From NCBI GenBank assembly GCA_903847525.1, contig CAINEA010000533.1, forward strand, positions 1 to 38,656: a stretch of DNA of 38,656 nucleotides. The letters are read 5' to 3'. Made by a program: the position numbers and the translations under genes. Below the pieces are notes generated by a model. That model was not told the DNA's origin. It saw nothing but the letters and a program-made list of their open reading frames with translations, and ran no database searches. Below are positions 23,020-31,667 of the stretch, piece by piece. The number at the start of each line of letters is the position of its first letter. Position 1 is the first letter of the stretch. Origin of the DNA: an uncultured Acetobacteraceae bacterium. Its GTDB lineage: Bacteria > Pseudomonadota > Alphaproteobacteria > Acetobacterales > Acetobacteraceae.

Positions 23020-24027
23020 ATGGACGTGCAGACCTTGGGCTATGTCGGGTTGCGGGCGACGTCACTGGAGGATTGGGCCAGCTTCGGCACCGGTCTGCTC
23101 GGGCTGCAACTGGCAGAACGATCCGGCGCGCAACTGGTGTTCCGGATGGATGATCGCCGTCAGCGCATCTTGGTGGCCGGGGATGTCTCCGACGGTTTGG
23201 GGTTCTATGGCTGGGAGGTCGCCGACGCGGCGGCGCTGGACGCCATGGCGTCCCGGCTGGAAGCGCACGGCATTCCCGTCACCCACGGCGATGCGGCATT
23301 GGCGGATCGCCGGCGCGTGACGGCATTGATTTCCTGCGCCGATCCGGCCGGCAACCGCATGGAATTCTTCCATGGCGCCGAGGTGGCGGATGCTCCGTTC
23401 CAGCCCGGACGCTGCATCTCCGGCTTTCGCACCGGGCCGCTCGGCATGGGGCATGTGGTGTTGACGGTGGAGAACCTGGATGCCGTGCTGCCGTTCTATC
23501 GCGACATCCTGGGTTTCGGACTGAGCAACTGGCTGGAGCGGCCGTTCCGCGCGCAGTTCCTGCACGTCAATCCGCGTCATCACAGCTTCGCCATGATTGA
23601 AACCGGCAAGGCCGGGCTGCATCACCTGATGCTGGAACTGTTCAGCTTCGATGACGTCGGCCAGGGCTACGACATCGCGCAGGGCGAAAGAGACTGCGTG
23701 GCGACCACGCTGGGCCGGCACCCGAATGATTGCGTCACCTCGTTCTATGCCCGCACTCCGGGCGATCTGATGGTGGAATATGGCTGGGGAGGCCGCGCGA
23801 TCGACCCCGCAACCTGGCAGCCCTTCGAAGGCCAGCACGGGCCGTCGCTGTGGGGGCATGACAGGGTATGGCTCTCGCCCGAGCAGCGCGAGGAGGCACG
23901 TCTGATTCGGCTGCGCGCGGCGCAGGCTGGTCAGCGCTCGCCGGTGCAGGTGCTTGCCGGTAATTTCGAACAGGCGGCGGATGTCTGCCCGTGGTGGAAC
24001 AGCGCGCAAAAGCTCGCGGCGGAGTAA
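23020..24027 (+). CDS. VOC-family extradiol ring-cleavage dioxygenase (BphC-like)
   Basis: A 335-aa two-domain vicinal-oxygen-chelate protein. It resembles 2,3-dihydroxybiphenyl or 2,3-dihydroxy-type extradiol dioxygenases, which open catechol rings next to the two hydroxyl groups. The iron ligands fit H145 (GMGHVVL), H202 (HHLMLE) and E253 (MVEYGWGG); catalytic neighbours such as HHSFAMIE are also in place. The N-terminal repeat (about 1-130) is the inactive VOC half, as usual. The start has GGGAGA, and the gene sits in a row with the monooxygenase and the metallo-beta-lactamase-like gene. Its true substrate is unknown. Confidence 0.88.
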   Translation: MDVQTLGYVGLRATSLEDWASFGTGLLGLQLAERSGAQLVFRMDDRRQRILVAGDVSDGLGFYGWEVADAAALDAMASRLEAHGIPVTHGDAALADRRRVTALISCADPAGNRMEFFHGAEVADAPFQPGRCISGFRTGPLGMGHVVLTVENLDAVLPFYRDILGFGLSNWLERPFRAQFLHVNPRHHSFAMIETGKAGLHHLMLELFSFDDVGQGYDIAQGERDCVATTLGRHPNDCVTSFYARTPGDLMVEYGWGGRAIDPATWQPFEGQHGPSLWGHDRVWLSPEQREEARLIRLRAAQAGQRSPVQVLAGNFEQAADVCPWWNSAQKLAAE

Positions 24028-24115
24028 CCCGCCAGCCCGCGCATGGCGCCTTCGTTGCCAGCCCCGCCCTGCCCGCCTAACCTGGGTTCAACGAATTTCC
24101 ACGGGAGCGGCCTGC

Positions 24116-24994
24116 ATGAACAGCACTTTCACCATCGGTGACCTGACAATCCACCGGCTGATCGAGGACGAGAAGCCGTTCTTCGATCCGCTGACCTTCT
24201 TCCCCGATGCGACGCCGGAACTGATCGCGGAGAACCGGTCCTGGATGGTGGACAGCGGTGCGCTCGATGCCGCAACCGGGCAGATCGTGCTGTGCATCCA
24301 GTCCTATATCGTGCGCACCCCGCACCACACCATCCTGATCGACACCTGCGTCGGCAACAACAAGCCGCGCGCCAGCCGGCCGTTCTGGGATAGGATGAAG
24401 GGCACCGCCTATATGGACGGGCTGGCGAAGCACGGCCTGAAGGTGGAGGACATCGACTATGTGATGTGCACCCATCTGCATGTCGATCATGTCGGCTGGA
24501 ACACGCGGCTGATCGGCGGCAAATGGGTCCCGACCTTCCCCAACGCCCGCTACATCTTCGCCCAGAAGGAGTTCGACTACTGGGCGGCCGAGAACGCCAA
24601 GGAGGAAGTCGGCCCGATCGCCGACAGCGTGCTGCCGATCGTGGAAGCGAAGATGGCGGATCTGGTTTCCTCCGATTTCCAGTTGAACGATCATGTCCGC
24701 CTGTCCTCCACGCCCGGCCACACGCCCGACCATTTCGCCGTGCTGCTGGGCAAATCCGGCAAGGATGCGGTGGTCAGCGGCGACCTGATCCACTCACCGC
24801 TGCAGGCCCGCTATCCGGAACTGGGCATGCGTGCCGATTACGACCAGAAGCAGGGCTCGGTGACCCGGCGGAAGTTCCTGGAATGCTATTGCGAGACCAG
24901 CACGCTTGTGTGCACCGGGCATTTCCCCTCTCCCTCCACGGGCAAGATCACGCGCTGGGATAATGGCTTTCGCTTTACGGCGTCGGCGAAATAG
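24116..24994 (+). CDS. MBL-fold metallo-hydrolase
   Basis: A 292-aa hydrolase with a complete two-metal site: THLHVDH (119-125), His in TPGHTPDH (about 202), Asp in VSGDLIHS (223) and a final His in CTGHFPSP. The N-terminal part TIHRLIEDEKPFF and YIVRTPHHTILIDTC is typical of the lactonase/quorum-quencher-like group but not diagnostic. It may open a lactone or hydrolyse an ester made by the upstream enzymes. The start at 24116 follows GGGAG; the open frame further upstream overlaps the preceding gene and is not family-like. It is third of the plus-strand catabolic set. Confidence 0.88.
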   Translation: MNSTFTIGDLTIHRLIEDEKPFFDPLTFFPDATPELIAENRSWMVDSGALDAATGQIVLCIQSYIVRTPHHTILIDTCVGNNKPRASRPFWDRMKGTAYMDGLAKHGLKVEDIDYVMCTHLHVDHVGWNTRLIGGKWVPTFPNARYIFAQKEFDYWAAENAKEEVGPIADSVLPIVEAKMADLVSSDFQLNDHVRLSSTPGHTPDHFAVLLGKSGKDAVVSGDLIHSPLQARYPELGMRADYDQKQGSVTRRKFLECYCETSTLVCTGHFPSPSTGKITRWDNGFRFTASAK

Positions 24995-25117
24995 GCCATC
25001 CGGCGGCGCTTCGGAGGCGTTCCTCCTAGCCCTTCTTGTTCGTTTGAATACGGCTGGGTAAGTTTTCACCCTCTTCCGGGCGCGTTTCCGCTCGCCTCTC
25101 AATCTGGGATCACATTC

Positions 25118-25957
25118 ATGGACGTTGCTCACCCGATTTCACTTTCCAAGGCAGACGCGCTCGCCCTGCGCTACGGCCATGACGCCATTCCGGCTGCCGG
25201 CCCCTGGAACGACACCATCGCTCTGCTGCTGTCACATCGCTCGGTTCGCGGCTACCGGCCGGACGCGCTGCCGGAAGGCACGCTGGAAACCCTGGTCGCC
25301 GCCGCGCAGTCCGCCGCCACCAGTTCGAACCTGCAGACCTGGTCGGTGGTGGCGGTAACGGACCCGGCCACCAAAGCCGAGTTGGCAAAGGTCGCCAACA
25401 ACCAGAAGCATATCGAGCAGTGCCCGCTGTTCCTGGTGTGGCTGGCGGATATCTCGCGCAACCAGCGCCTGGGCGCCGAAGAGGGCGTGGAACTGGAGGT
25501 CATGCCGTATCTGGAAACCTTCCTGGTTGCCGCGATCGATGCGGCGCTGGCGGCCCAGAACGCCGTTACCGCGGCGGAGTCCTTCGGCTTGTCGAATGTC
25601 TATATCGGCGCACTGCGCAACAACCCGCAGCGCGTGGCCGAACTGCTCGGCCTGCCGCAGGGCGTGATGGGCGTGTTCGGCCTTTGCATCGGCTACGCCG
25701 CGCCGGAGGTGACCAACGAAGTGAAGCCCCGTCTGTCCCAGCCGGCGATCCTTTACCATGGGAAATACGGCAATCCGAACGAGCCTGCCCTGCGCGCGAC
25801 CTATGACGCGGAGATGGCGAAATTCTCCCACCGCCACGAAATGACCGCGGACACCTGGACAAAGCGGGTCATCAACCGCATGGGCAAGCTTTCGGCCATG
25901 AGCGGACGCGACAAGCTGGTCAGCATCCTGAATGCGATGGGCTTCCAACTGCGCTAA
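25118..25957 (+). CDS. NADPH-dependent nitroreductase/flavin reductase, NfsA-like
   Basis: A 279-aa FMN enzyme of the nitroreductase superfamily. It begins with LLLSHRSVRGYRPDALPE and SAATSSNLQTWSVVAVTD, the usual FMN and NADPH-binding blocks of the NfsA/FRP group, and ends in a basic region (KLSAMSGRDKLVSIL). It lies about 120 bases after the MBL-fold gene. In this place it may supply reduced flavin to the LLM monooxygenase at 21639, which needs FMNH2 or FADH2. It could equally be a stand-alone quinone or nitro reductase. A weak ribosome site makes the start moderately certain. Confidence 0.85.
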   Translation: MDVAHPISLSKADALALRYGHDAIPAAGPWNDTIALLLSHRSVRGYRPDALPEGTLETLVAAAQSAATSSNLQTWSVVAVTDPATKAELAKVANNQKHIEQCPLFLVWLADISRNQRLGAEEGVELEVMPYLETFLVAAIDAALAAQNAVTAAESFGLSNVYIGALRNNPQRVAELLGLPQGVMGVFGLCIGYAAPEVTNEVKPRLSQPAILYHGKYGNPNEPALRATYDAEMAKFSHRHEMTADTWTKRVINRMGKLSAMSGRDKLVSILNAMGFQLR

Positions 25958-25964
25958 GCTTGGC

Positions 25965-26002
25965 GATCAGGTCTCTCCGCGTCCTGGTGGAGAGACCTGA
26001 TC
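25965..26002. terminator. Perfect 14-bp hairpin between convergent genes
   Basis: GATCAGGTCTCTCC (25965-25978) pairs exactly with GGAGAGACCTGATC (25989-26002) across a 10-base loop. It lies eight bases past the nitroreductase stop and eight bases before the stop of the minus-strand AtuA-related gene, so it can end both transcripts. No T-run follows on either strand. Confidence 0.7.
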
Positions 26003-26009
26003 AAAACCG

Positions 26010-26345
26010 TTACGACGCCGGCCTGCCCTCGTTGTGGCCCGGCAAATCGATCGTCAGCATCAACGCACTCAGGCTCTTGCCATGCGGGTCGATCGCCAGG
26101 GAGCGGGTGACACCGCCGCCCAGGGCATTCTCGATCACAAAGTTTAGCGCCCGCAACTGCGGCAATTCATAGCGACGTACCGGACCCGGGGTCAGATGGC
26201 GGAAATGCGCCAGCACCCGTTCCGGTGTCAGCTCGCGCTGCAAAACCTGCCAGCCCTCATCGTTATAGGCGGTGACGGAGATATTGGAGGTGTTGCCCTT
26301 GTCGCCGGCGCGGGCATGGCCGACGTCGTACACGCGCAGGCTCAT
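26010..26345 (-). CDS. AtuA C-terminal-domain-like small protein
   Basis: An 111-aa protein matching the small ferredoxin-fold-like domain that is often fused to the C-terminus of AtuA/DUF1446 proteins. It opens MSLRVYDVGHARAGDKGNTS and contains ELPQLRALNFVIENALGGG and LAIDPHGKSLSALML. The start overlaps the AtuA-like stop by four bases (ATGA), so the two are translationally coupled and surely form one complex. In many bacteria the two parts are one chain of about 590 residues; here they are separate. No independent catalytic motif is seen. Confidence 0.83.
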   Translation of the reverse strand: MSLRVYDVGHARAGDKGNTSNISVTAYNDEGWQVLQRELTPERVLAHFRHLTPGPVRRYELPQLRALNFVIENALGGGVTRSLAIDPHGKSLSALMLTIDLPGHNEGRPAS

Positions 26346-27694
26346 TGGGCCCGCTCCATGACGATCTCCGGTTTCACCCAATCACGCGGAATCAGCACCG
26401 ATTTCACTGCCAGTATCTGCCTCGCGCCGAAATTGACGCCGCCGCCGGCGCCGGTCGGGCCCTGCATGTGCAGGCTGCGGACCTCGGCGCCGACCGCCTC
26501 CGCGGCCTTCTTGTCGGGCGTCCGCGCGGCGATGCGCAGGCGCACCTCATAGGGTTCCGGGCACAGGCCGGCATCGTTGCCGTGCAGCGAGTTCATGCCG
26601 ATCAGGTCGACGCGCATTTCCTCATAGGTCAGGCCACGGCGGCGCAGGCGTTCCTTCACCACCTCGATACCGAGCTTGGCCCGCGCCAGCGCGTTGATCC
26701 CGGCGAAGCCCATCTCACCCGATCCCATATAGCCATCGAAATAGCCGACCACGACCTTGTAGGTGGCGGTGCGTGGCTTGCCGCGCGCGCCGTCCAGCGC
26801 CACCCGGTCCTTCTCCAGCTGGCGGAAAGTCACGCCGGAGGCATCCAGCACGCAGTCCGGCGTGATGTAGGCGCTGGGGTCGTGCATTTCGTACAGCAAT
26901 TGTTCGGTGCAGGTGGCGACATCCAACCGCCCGCCGGAGCCGGGGGTTTTCGACACCTCCACCCGCCCGTCCGCCCACACATCGGCCAGCGGATAGCCGA
27001 GGCCGGCGAGGTCCTCGACTTCCTTGCGGCCGGGATCGGCGAAACAGCCGCCGGTGAGCTGGCCGGAACATTCGAGCAGATGGCCGGCCAGCGTGCCGTT
27101 GGCGAGTTTCGGGTAGTCGTCGTACGACCAGCCGAAGGCATGCAGCATCGGGCCGAGGAACAACGCCGGGTCGGCAACGCGGCCGGTGATCACCAGTTCC
27201 GCGCCGGTGGCAAAGCCCTGTGCCACAATGTCCGCCCCGAGATAGGCGTTGGCCGAGGCCATGCGCGGCAACAGAGATTCCAATGGCGCGCCATCCTCCA
27301 TCAGCGGAAGCTCGGGATGCGCACGCATGATGTCGGTCACCTCGTCACCCCGCACCACGGCGCAGGTATAGTCCGGGCAGCCCCAGCCGGGCGCGTGCTG
27401 GCGCAGGACGCGCGCCGCCCCCATCGGGTTGGCCGCGCCCATGTTGGTGACAATCTTGACGCCGCGCCGCAACGCCGGCGGCATGATCGCCTCCATGCGT
27501 TCCAGCAGCACCGGCGTGTAGCCCTTGGACGGGTCCTTCGCGCGGTCGAGCGTTTCGCGGGCGATGGTGCGTTCGGCCAGGCACTCCATCGCCAGATAAT
27601 CCAGTTCGCCGCGCTCGACGATTTCAACGCCGGGCGGGATGCGGTCGTCGGAAAATCCGGCGCCGCAGCCGATCCTGATCCTGTCGCGTGCCAT
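26342..27694 (-). CDS. AtuA family protein (DUF1446)
   Basis: A 450-aa protein of the acyclic-terpene-utilisation AtuA/DUF1446 family. Marks: RIRIGCGAGFSDDRIPPGVE at the start, GELDYLAMECLAERTIA, VKIVTNMGAANPMGAARVL, ITGRVADPALFLGPM, and the Gly-rich GPTGAGGGVNFGARQIL near the end. AtuA itself is tied to citronellol/geraniol breakdown in pseudomonads, but the wider family appears in many catabolic operons and its reaction is not settled. It is encoded with the small AtuA C-terminal protein and the enolase-superfamily gene (one base between stop and start), so a three-gene pathway unit is likely. No other atu genes, such as the carboxylase pair, are near. Confidence 0.86.
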   Translation of the reverse strand: MARDRIRIGCGAGFSDDRIPPGVEIVERGELDYLAMECLAERTIARETLDRAKDPSKGYTPVLLERMEAIMPPALRRGVKIVTNMGAANPMGAARVLRQHAPGWGCPDYTCAVVRGDEVTDIMRAHPELPLMEDGAPLESLLPRMASANAYLGADIVAQGFATGAELVITGRVADPALFLGPMLHAFGWSYDDYPKLANGTLAGHLLECSGQLTGGCFADPGRKEVEDLAGLGYPLADVWADGRVEVSKTPGSGGRLDVATCTEQLLYEMHDPSAYITPDCVLDASGVTFRQLEKDRVALDGARGKPRTATYKVVVGYFDGYMGSGEMGFAGINALARAKLGIEVVKERLRRRGLTYEEMRVDLIGMNSLHGNDAGLCPEPYEVRLRIAARTPDKKAAEAVGAEVRSLHMQGPTGAGGGVNFGARQILAVKSVLIPRDWVKPEIVMERAQ

Positions 27695-27695
27695 T

Positions 27696-28814
27696 TTATT
27701 GGCCGCGCGTGACGGTGGGCTCGTTCAGGGCATAGCGGCGCAGCACCTCCATGTCCGGATCCCGCCCAAGGCCGGCGCCGTCGGGCATTTTCACCCGCCC
27801 ATCGGTCGCCAGCACCAGTTCGTGATACGGATGGGCCTCCAGGTCCACGAAGAGCCGCTCATAGGGCACGGCTGGTGCCAGGGCTGAATTCACGTGGAGC
27901 GAGGCCAGGCTGCCCGGGCCGAAATAGGCGTTATGCGGCACCAGGCGCACGGCGAACGCCTTGGCCAGGGCGGCGATCTCCACCATCGCCGATATGCCGC
28001 CGATCTTCGTCACGCTGGGCTGGGCGTTGTCCAGCGCGCCGGCCTCGAACATCTTGCGGAATTCCCACAGGCCGCCGGAATTCTCGCCGGCGGAGATGCG
28101 GATGCCGCCTTCGCGGCGAACGCGCGCCAGCCCGTCCATGTCCTCGGGCGGCCAGACCGGCTCCTCCAGCCATTCCAGATCGCTGCTGTGGAATTCGCGA
28201 GCCATCTGGATGGCCTGGGCAACGGTCCAGGGGCAGTTCACATCGACCATCAACTTGGCGTCCGGTCCCATGGCGCGCCGGGCGGCCTGCACGCCGGGCG
28301 TGTCGATCTCGTGCAGCTTGACGTCGCGGTAGCCACGGCCGAGCGCGCGCTCGCAGGCGGCCGCCACCAGATCCGGTGAACCGTAGCGCAGCAGACTGGC
28401 ATAGGCCTGCATGTCGGCGGCTGGCGTGCCGCCGAGCAGGCGCCAGATCGGCAGGCCGGCGGCCTTCCCGGCGATGTCCCACAACGCGATATCGATCGCC
28501 GACAGGCCGTAGATATGCGGGCCGTTGCGGCCGAACAGGTGATGCGTCTGCGTCAGCCGCTGCCGTATTCCCGAGATGTCGCGGGCATCCTGGCCGATCA
28601 GCATCGGGGCCAGCTGGGTGTCGATCACCGCCCGCGTGGCGGGGCAGCAGGCGTGGCCGAAGCCCTCGCCCCAGCCTTCCAGGCCCTGATCGGTAACGAC
28701 ACGAACCCATAGCGTGTTCATGAACTGCCAGCCGACGCCGCCGAAGCTGACGGGCTTGGCGCCCATATCGAATGGGATGCGGGTGTGCCAGGTTTCGACC
28801 GCAACGATCTTCAT
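27696..28814 (-). CDS. Mandelate racemase/muconate lactonizing enzyme family protein (enolase superfamily)
   Basis: A 372-aa enzyme that should abstract a proton alpha to a carboxylate with Mg2+ help. The metal ligands fit D191 (VDVNC), E217/E218 (LEEPV) and E244 (AGENSGG). The first acid/base site reads K166-x-H168 (VKLHE) rather than the usual K-x-K. The second half has H294 in VPHNAYFG, but the usual Asp of QPD before it is Ser (QPSVTK). The capping domain and LFGRNGPHIYGLSAIDIALW are normal. The start MKIVAVETWH at 28814 has GGGGAAA upstream; the frame is open far further but only by chance. It may be an acid-sugar dehydratase, cycloisomerase or racemase; it is operonic with the AtuA-like gene. 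Confidence 0.85.
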   Translation of the reverse strand: MKIVAVETWHTRIPFDMGAKPVSFGGVGWQFMNTLWVRVVTDQGLEGWGEGFGHACCPATRAVIDTQLAPMLIGQDARDISGIRQRLTQTHHLFGRNGPHIYGLSAIDIALWDIAGKAAGLPIWRLLGGTPAADMQAYASLLRYGSPDLVAAACERALGRGYRDVKLHEIDTPGVQAARRAMGPDAKLMVDVNCPWTVAQAIQMAREFHSSDLEWLEEPVWPPEDMDGLARVRREGGIRISAGENSGGLWEFRKMFEAGALDNAQPSVTKIGGISAMVEIAALAKAFAVRLVPHNAYFGPGSLASLHVNSALAPAVPYERLFVDLEAHPYHELVLATDGRVKMPDGAGLGRDPDMEVLRRYALNEPTVTRGQ

Positions 28815-28946
28815 CGGATGTTTCCCCTTTTTGTCCCCCGCATCCTGGGCAGTGGCGGCGTAAATGGGAAGTGGCCGCCCCCGGCCCGACACCTTCGCGG
28901 TTGCAGCACTTGCCGCAGCCGGCTTTCCCCACCTACAGTGAATGCA

Positions 28947-29864
28947 ATGCTGATATTTGTTTTCCGCCGGGCTGTGCTTGCGCTGTTGGTTTGCCTGACG
29001 GTGCTCGTCGTCAGCTTCGCCCTGACCCGGCTGTCCGGCGATCTGGCCGCGTCCATCGCCGGGCCGAACGCCACGGCCGACGATGTCGCGATCATCCGCA
29101 AGAACTATGGCCTGGACCGTCCGTTGACACAGCAATTCGTCGATTGGGCCGCGGCGGCCGCGTCCGGCGATCTGGGCCGTTCCTATCTCTATCATGCGCC
29201 GGTATCGGGGCTGATCCGGGTTCGCCTGCCGGTGACGCTGACGCTGGGATTGTCCGGCCTCGCGATCGCGCTGGTCGTGGCGATCCCGCTGGGCATTCTC
29301 GCGGCGATGCGGGAGGGCTCGGCCGCGGATCGCGCCATCATGCTGGTGGCGCTGCTGGGGCAGGCGATGCCGAGCTTCTGGCTGTCGCTGACCCTGATCA
29401 TCTGGTTCGGCCTGAACCTGCAATGGCTGCCGATTTCCGGCATCGAGAGCTGGCAGGGCTACATTCTGCCCGCCACTGTGCTGGCCTTTTCCGCCATTCC
29501 CGCGCTGATGCGCCTGACCCGTGCCGGGATGGTGGACGCGCTGTCGGCCGACTACATCCGCACCGCGCGGGCAAAGGGCCTGAGCCGGAGCAAGATCGTT
29601 CTGAAGCACGCCTTGCGCAACGCTGCGATGCCCGTGGTGTCGATCGCAGCGGTGCAGCTTGGTTTCATGCTCGGCGGATCGATCGTGATCGAGACGGTGT
29701 TCGCGCTTCCAGGCATCGGCTATCTGGCCTGGGAATCGATCAGCAAGAACGATTTTCCGGTGGTGCAGGCCGTCGTGATGATCCTGGCGCTGCTTTATAT
29801 CGGGCTGACGCTGCTGGCGGATCTGATGAACGCGGTACTTGATCCCAGATTACGCGCGTCATGA
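28947..29864 (+). CDS. Opp/Dpp-type ABC transporter permease (DppB-like), second system
   Basis: A 305-aa inner-membrane permease. The N-terminal helix (FVFRRAVLALLVCLTVLVVS), the KNYGLDRPLTQQF segment, LPVTLTLGLSGLAIALVVAI, an EAA-type loop at ARAKGLSRSKIVLKHALRN and the ending LLADLMNAVLDPRLR mark the DppB/OppB branch. The ATG at 28947 is preferred; a GTG three codons earlier is possible. It heads a four-gene transporter operon divergent from the AtuA/enolase unit, with 132 bases between them. That layout suggests uptake of the compound that those enzymes process. The matching binding protein is probably the gene at 32630. Confidence 0.92.
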   Translation: MLIFVFRRAVLALLVCLTVLVVSFALTRLSGDLAASIAGPNATADDVAIIRKNYGLDRPLTQQFVDWAAAAASGDLGRSYLYHAPVSGLIRVRLPVTLTLGLSGLAIALVVAIPLGILAAMREGSAADRAIMLVALLGQAMPSFWLSLTLIIWFGLNLQWLPISGIESWQGYILPATVLAFSAIPALMRLTRAGMVDALSADYIRTARAKGLSRSKIVLKHALRNAAMPVVSIAAVQLGFMLGGSIVIETVFALPGIGYLAWESISKNDFPVVQAVVMILALLYIGLTLLADLMNAVLDPRLRAS

Positions 29865-29877
29865 GGTTTCGGGCATC

Positions 29878-30705
29878 TTGAAGCTTCGTCATCTCGCGAC
29901 CGCGCTGGGCGGGGTCATCGTCGCTTTCGTTCTGCTGGTCGGAATCTTCGCGCCGCTGCTGGCGCCGCATGATCCGTTCGCGCAGGATCTGATGCGCCGC
30001 ATGGTGCCGCCGGAATGGATGGAAGGCGGCAGCACGGCCAACTGGCTCGGCACCGACCAGCTGGGTCGGGACTATCTGTCTCGGCTGATCTATGGCGCGC
30101 GGATCTCGATGTTGATCGGCATCCTGACGGTGGTTACATCCGGGACGATCGGCATCACGCTGGGGGTGCTCGGCGGCTTCTTCGGCGGACGGGTGGATGA
30201 TGTGGTGATGTTCGCCATCACCTGCCGGCTGTCGATCCCGCTCATTCTCGTGGCGCTGACGGTCGTGGCCCTGCTCGGCAGTTCACTCACGCTGGTCATT
30301 CTAACACTGGGGCTATTGCTGTGGGACCGGTTCGCCGTGGTGGCGCGCACCACGACGATGCAGGTGCGAAATCTCGACTACATCGCCGCCGCCCGCGCCG
30401 CCGGCGCGTCGCTGGCGCATATCCTGCTGCGCGAGGTGCTGCCGAACATCCTGTCGCATCTGCTGGTGGTCGCGACCCTGGAGATGGCGCTGGCGATCCT
30501 GCTGGAGGCCACGCTGTCCTTCCTCGGGCTTGGCGTGCCGTCGCCGCTGCCGTCCTGGGGGCTGATGATCGCGGAAGGCAAGGACTACATGTTCTTCAGC
30601 CCCTGGGTGATCATGGTGCCCGGCGTGACTTTGTTCGTTCTGGTGATGGGCATCAACCTGCTGGGCGACGGACTGCGAGACCTGTTACGCGCGGAGCGTG
30701 TATGA
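29878..30705 (+). CDS. Opp/Dpp-type ABC transporter permease (DppC-like), second system
   Basis: A permease of about 275 aa that pairs with the preceding gene. Marks: NWLGTDQLGRDYLSRLIYGA, a helix-rich middle, the EAA loop at AAARAAGASLAHILLREVLP and the ending [17 protein letters not shown]. No ATG is available near the expected start. TTG at 29878, 13 bases after the end of the first permease gene and with GAGG upstream, gives KLRHLATALGG as the N-terminus. A TTG at 29839 inside the first gene is the alternative. Its stop overlaps the ATPase gene by four bases (ATGA). Confidence 0.88.
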   Translation: MKLRHLATALGGVIVAFVLLVGIFAPLLAPHDPFAQDLMRRMVPPEWMEGGSTANWLGTDQLGRDYLSRLIYGARISMLIGILTVVTSGTIGITLGVLGGFFGGRVDDVVMFAITCRLSIPLILVALTVVALLGSSLTLVILTLGLLLWDRFAVVARTTTMQVRNLDYIAAARAAGASLAHILLREVLPNILSHLLVVATLEMALAILLEATLSFLGLGVPSPLPSWGLMIAEGKDYMFFSPWVIMVPGVTLFVLVMGINLLGDGLRDLLRAERV

Positions 30706-31667
30706 GCCCCGTTCTCGAAGTCGCAAACCTCCGCGTCGATTTCAGCGGCCGGACCGCCGCCGTACGCGGTGTGTCGCTAAAGGTTCAGCGCGGAGAAACC
30801 CATTGCCTGGTCGGTGAATCAGGCTGCGGCAAATCCGTCTCCGCCCTGGCGGTGATGGGCCTGCTGGCGCGTGGCGCGGTGCGTGATGCCGACGTTCTCC
30901 GTTTCCAGGACACCGACCTGACCCGATTGAGCGAGCGCGGCATGGCGCGGCTGCGCGGCGACAAGATGGCGATGATCTTCCAGGAACCGATGACCAGCCT
31001 GAACCCGGCCTACACCATCGGTTCGCAGATGGCGGAAGTCTACGAACGTCATCGCGGCGCAGGACGGCGCGCGGCGCTGGACCGGGCGGCGGAACTGCTC
31101 GGGCGCGTCGGCATCACCGCGCCCGGCATGCGGCTGGCGCAGTTTCCGCATCAGCTTTCCGGCGGGCTGCGCCAGCGTGTGATGATCGCGATGGCGCTGA
31201 TGTGCGATCCGGAACTGCTGATCGCCGACGAACCCACCACGGCGCTGGATGTGACCGTGCAGGCGCAGATCCTGAGGCTTCTGCAAACCTTGCAGCGCGA
31301 GCTTGGACTTTCCCTGCTGCTGATCACCCATGATCTCGGCATCGTCGCGCGCATGGCGAACCAGGTGTCGGTCATGTACGCCGGGGAGCTCGTGGAAAGT
31401 GCGACCGCCGAGGCGCTGTTTGCCGCCCCGACCCATCCCTATACGCGCGGCCTGTTGGCCTGCATTCCGATCCCCGGCACGGTGCGGCGCGATGAACCGC
31501 TCGGCAGCATTCCCGGTACCGTTCCACGGATCTCCCCGGGCTTTGCCGGATGCGGATTTCGCGATCGTTGCACACACGCGCTGCCGGCCTGCGCGCAGAC
31601 GGTCGCGTTGCGAAGTGCCGCCCCTGGCCACGCCTATCGCTGTGTCCTGCCGGCCGAATGGACATGA
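30702..31667 (+). CDS. Opp/Dpp-type ABC transporter ATP-binding protein (DppD-like), second system
   Basis: A 321-aa ATPase. Motifs: Walker [11 protein letters not shown]-loop [15 protein letters not shown], signature LSGGLRQRV, Walker [13 protein letters not shown] and switch His in ITHDLGIVA. The C-terminal oligopeptide/HPY domain is present, with HPYTRGLL and the cysteine cluster [15 protein letters not shown], which often carries an iron-sulfur site in DppD/OppD. The start overlaps the permease stop (ATGA), and its own stop overlaps the next ATPase start (ATGA), so the four genes are one coupled operon. Confidence 0.94.
   Translation: MSPVLEVANLRVDFSGRTAAVRGVSLKVQRGETHCLVGESGCGKSVSALAVMGLLARGAVRDADVLRFQDTDLTRLSERGMARLRGDKMAMIFQEPMTSLNPAYTIGSQMAEVYERHRGAGRRAALDRAAELLGRVGITAPGMRLAQFPHQLSGGLRQRVMIAMALMCDPELLIADEPTTALDVTVQAQILRLLQTLQRELGLSLLLITHDLGIVARMANQVSVMYAGELVESATAEALFAAPTHPYTRGLLACIPIPGTVRRDEPLGSIPGTVPRISPGFAGCGFRDRCTHALPACAQTVALRSAAPGHAYRCVLPAEWT

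Noticed and set aside
26345-27712. A 455-codon plus-strand frame opposite the AtuA-like gene
   Set aside because: It is the antisense of a conserved DUF1446 gene and has no recognisable domain or ribosome site.
28815-29609. Long minus-strand N-terminal extension of the enolase-superfamily gene
   Set aside because: It overlaps the DppB-like permease gene, is rich in Gln/Arg/Asp-Gln repeats typical of antisense frames, and the family start with a ribosome site is at 28814.
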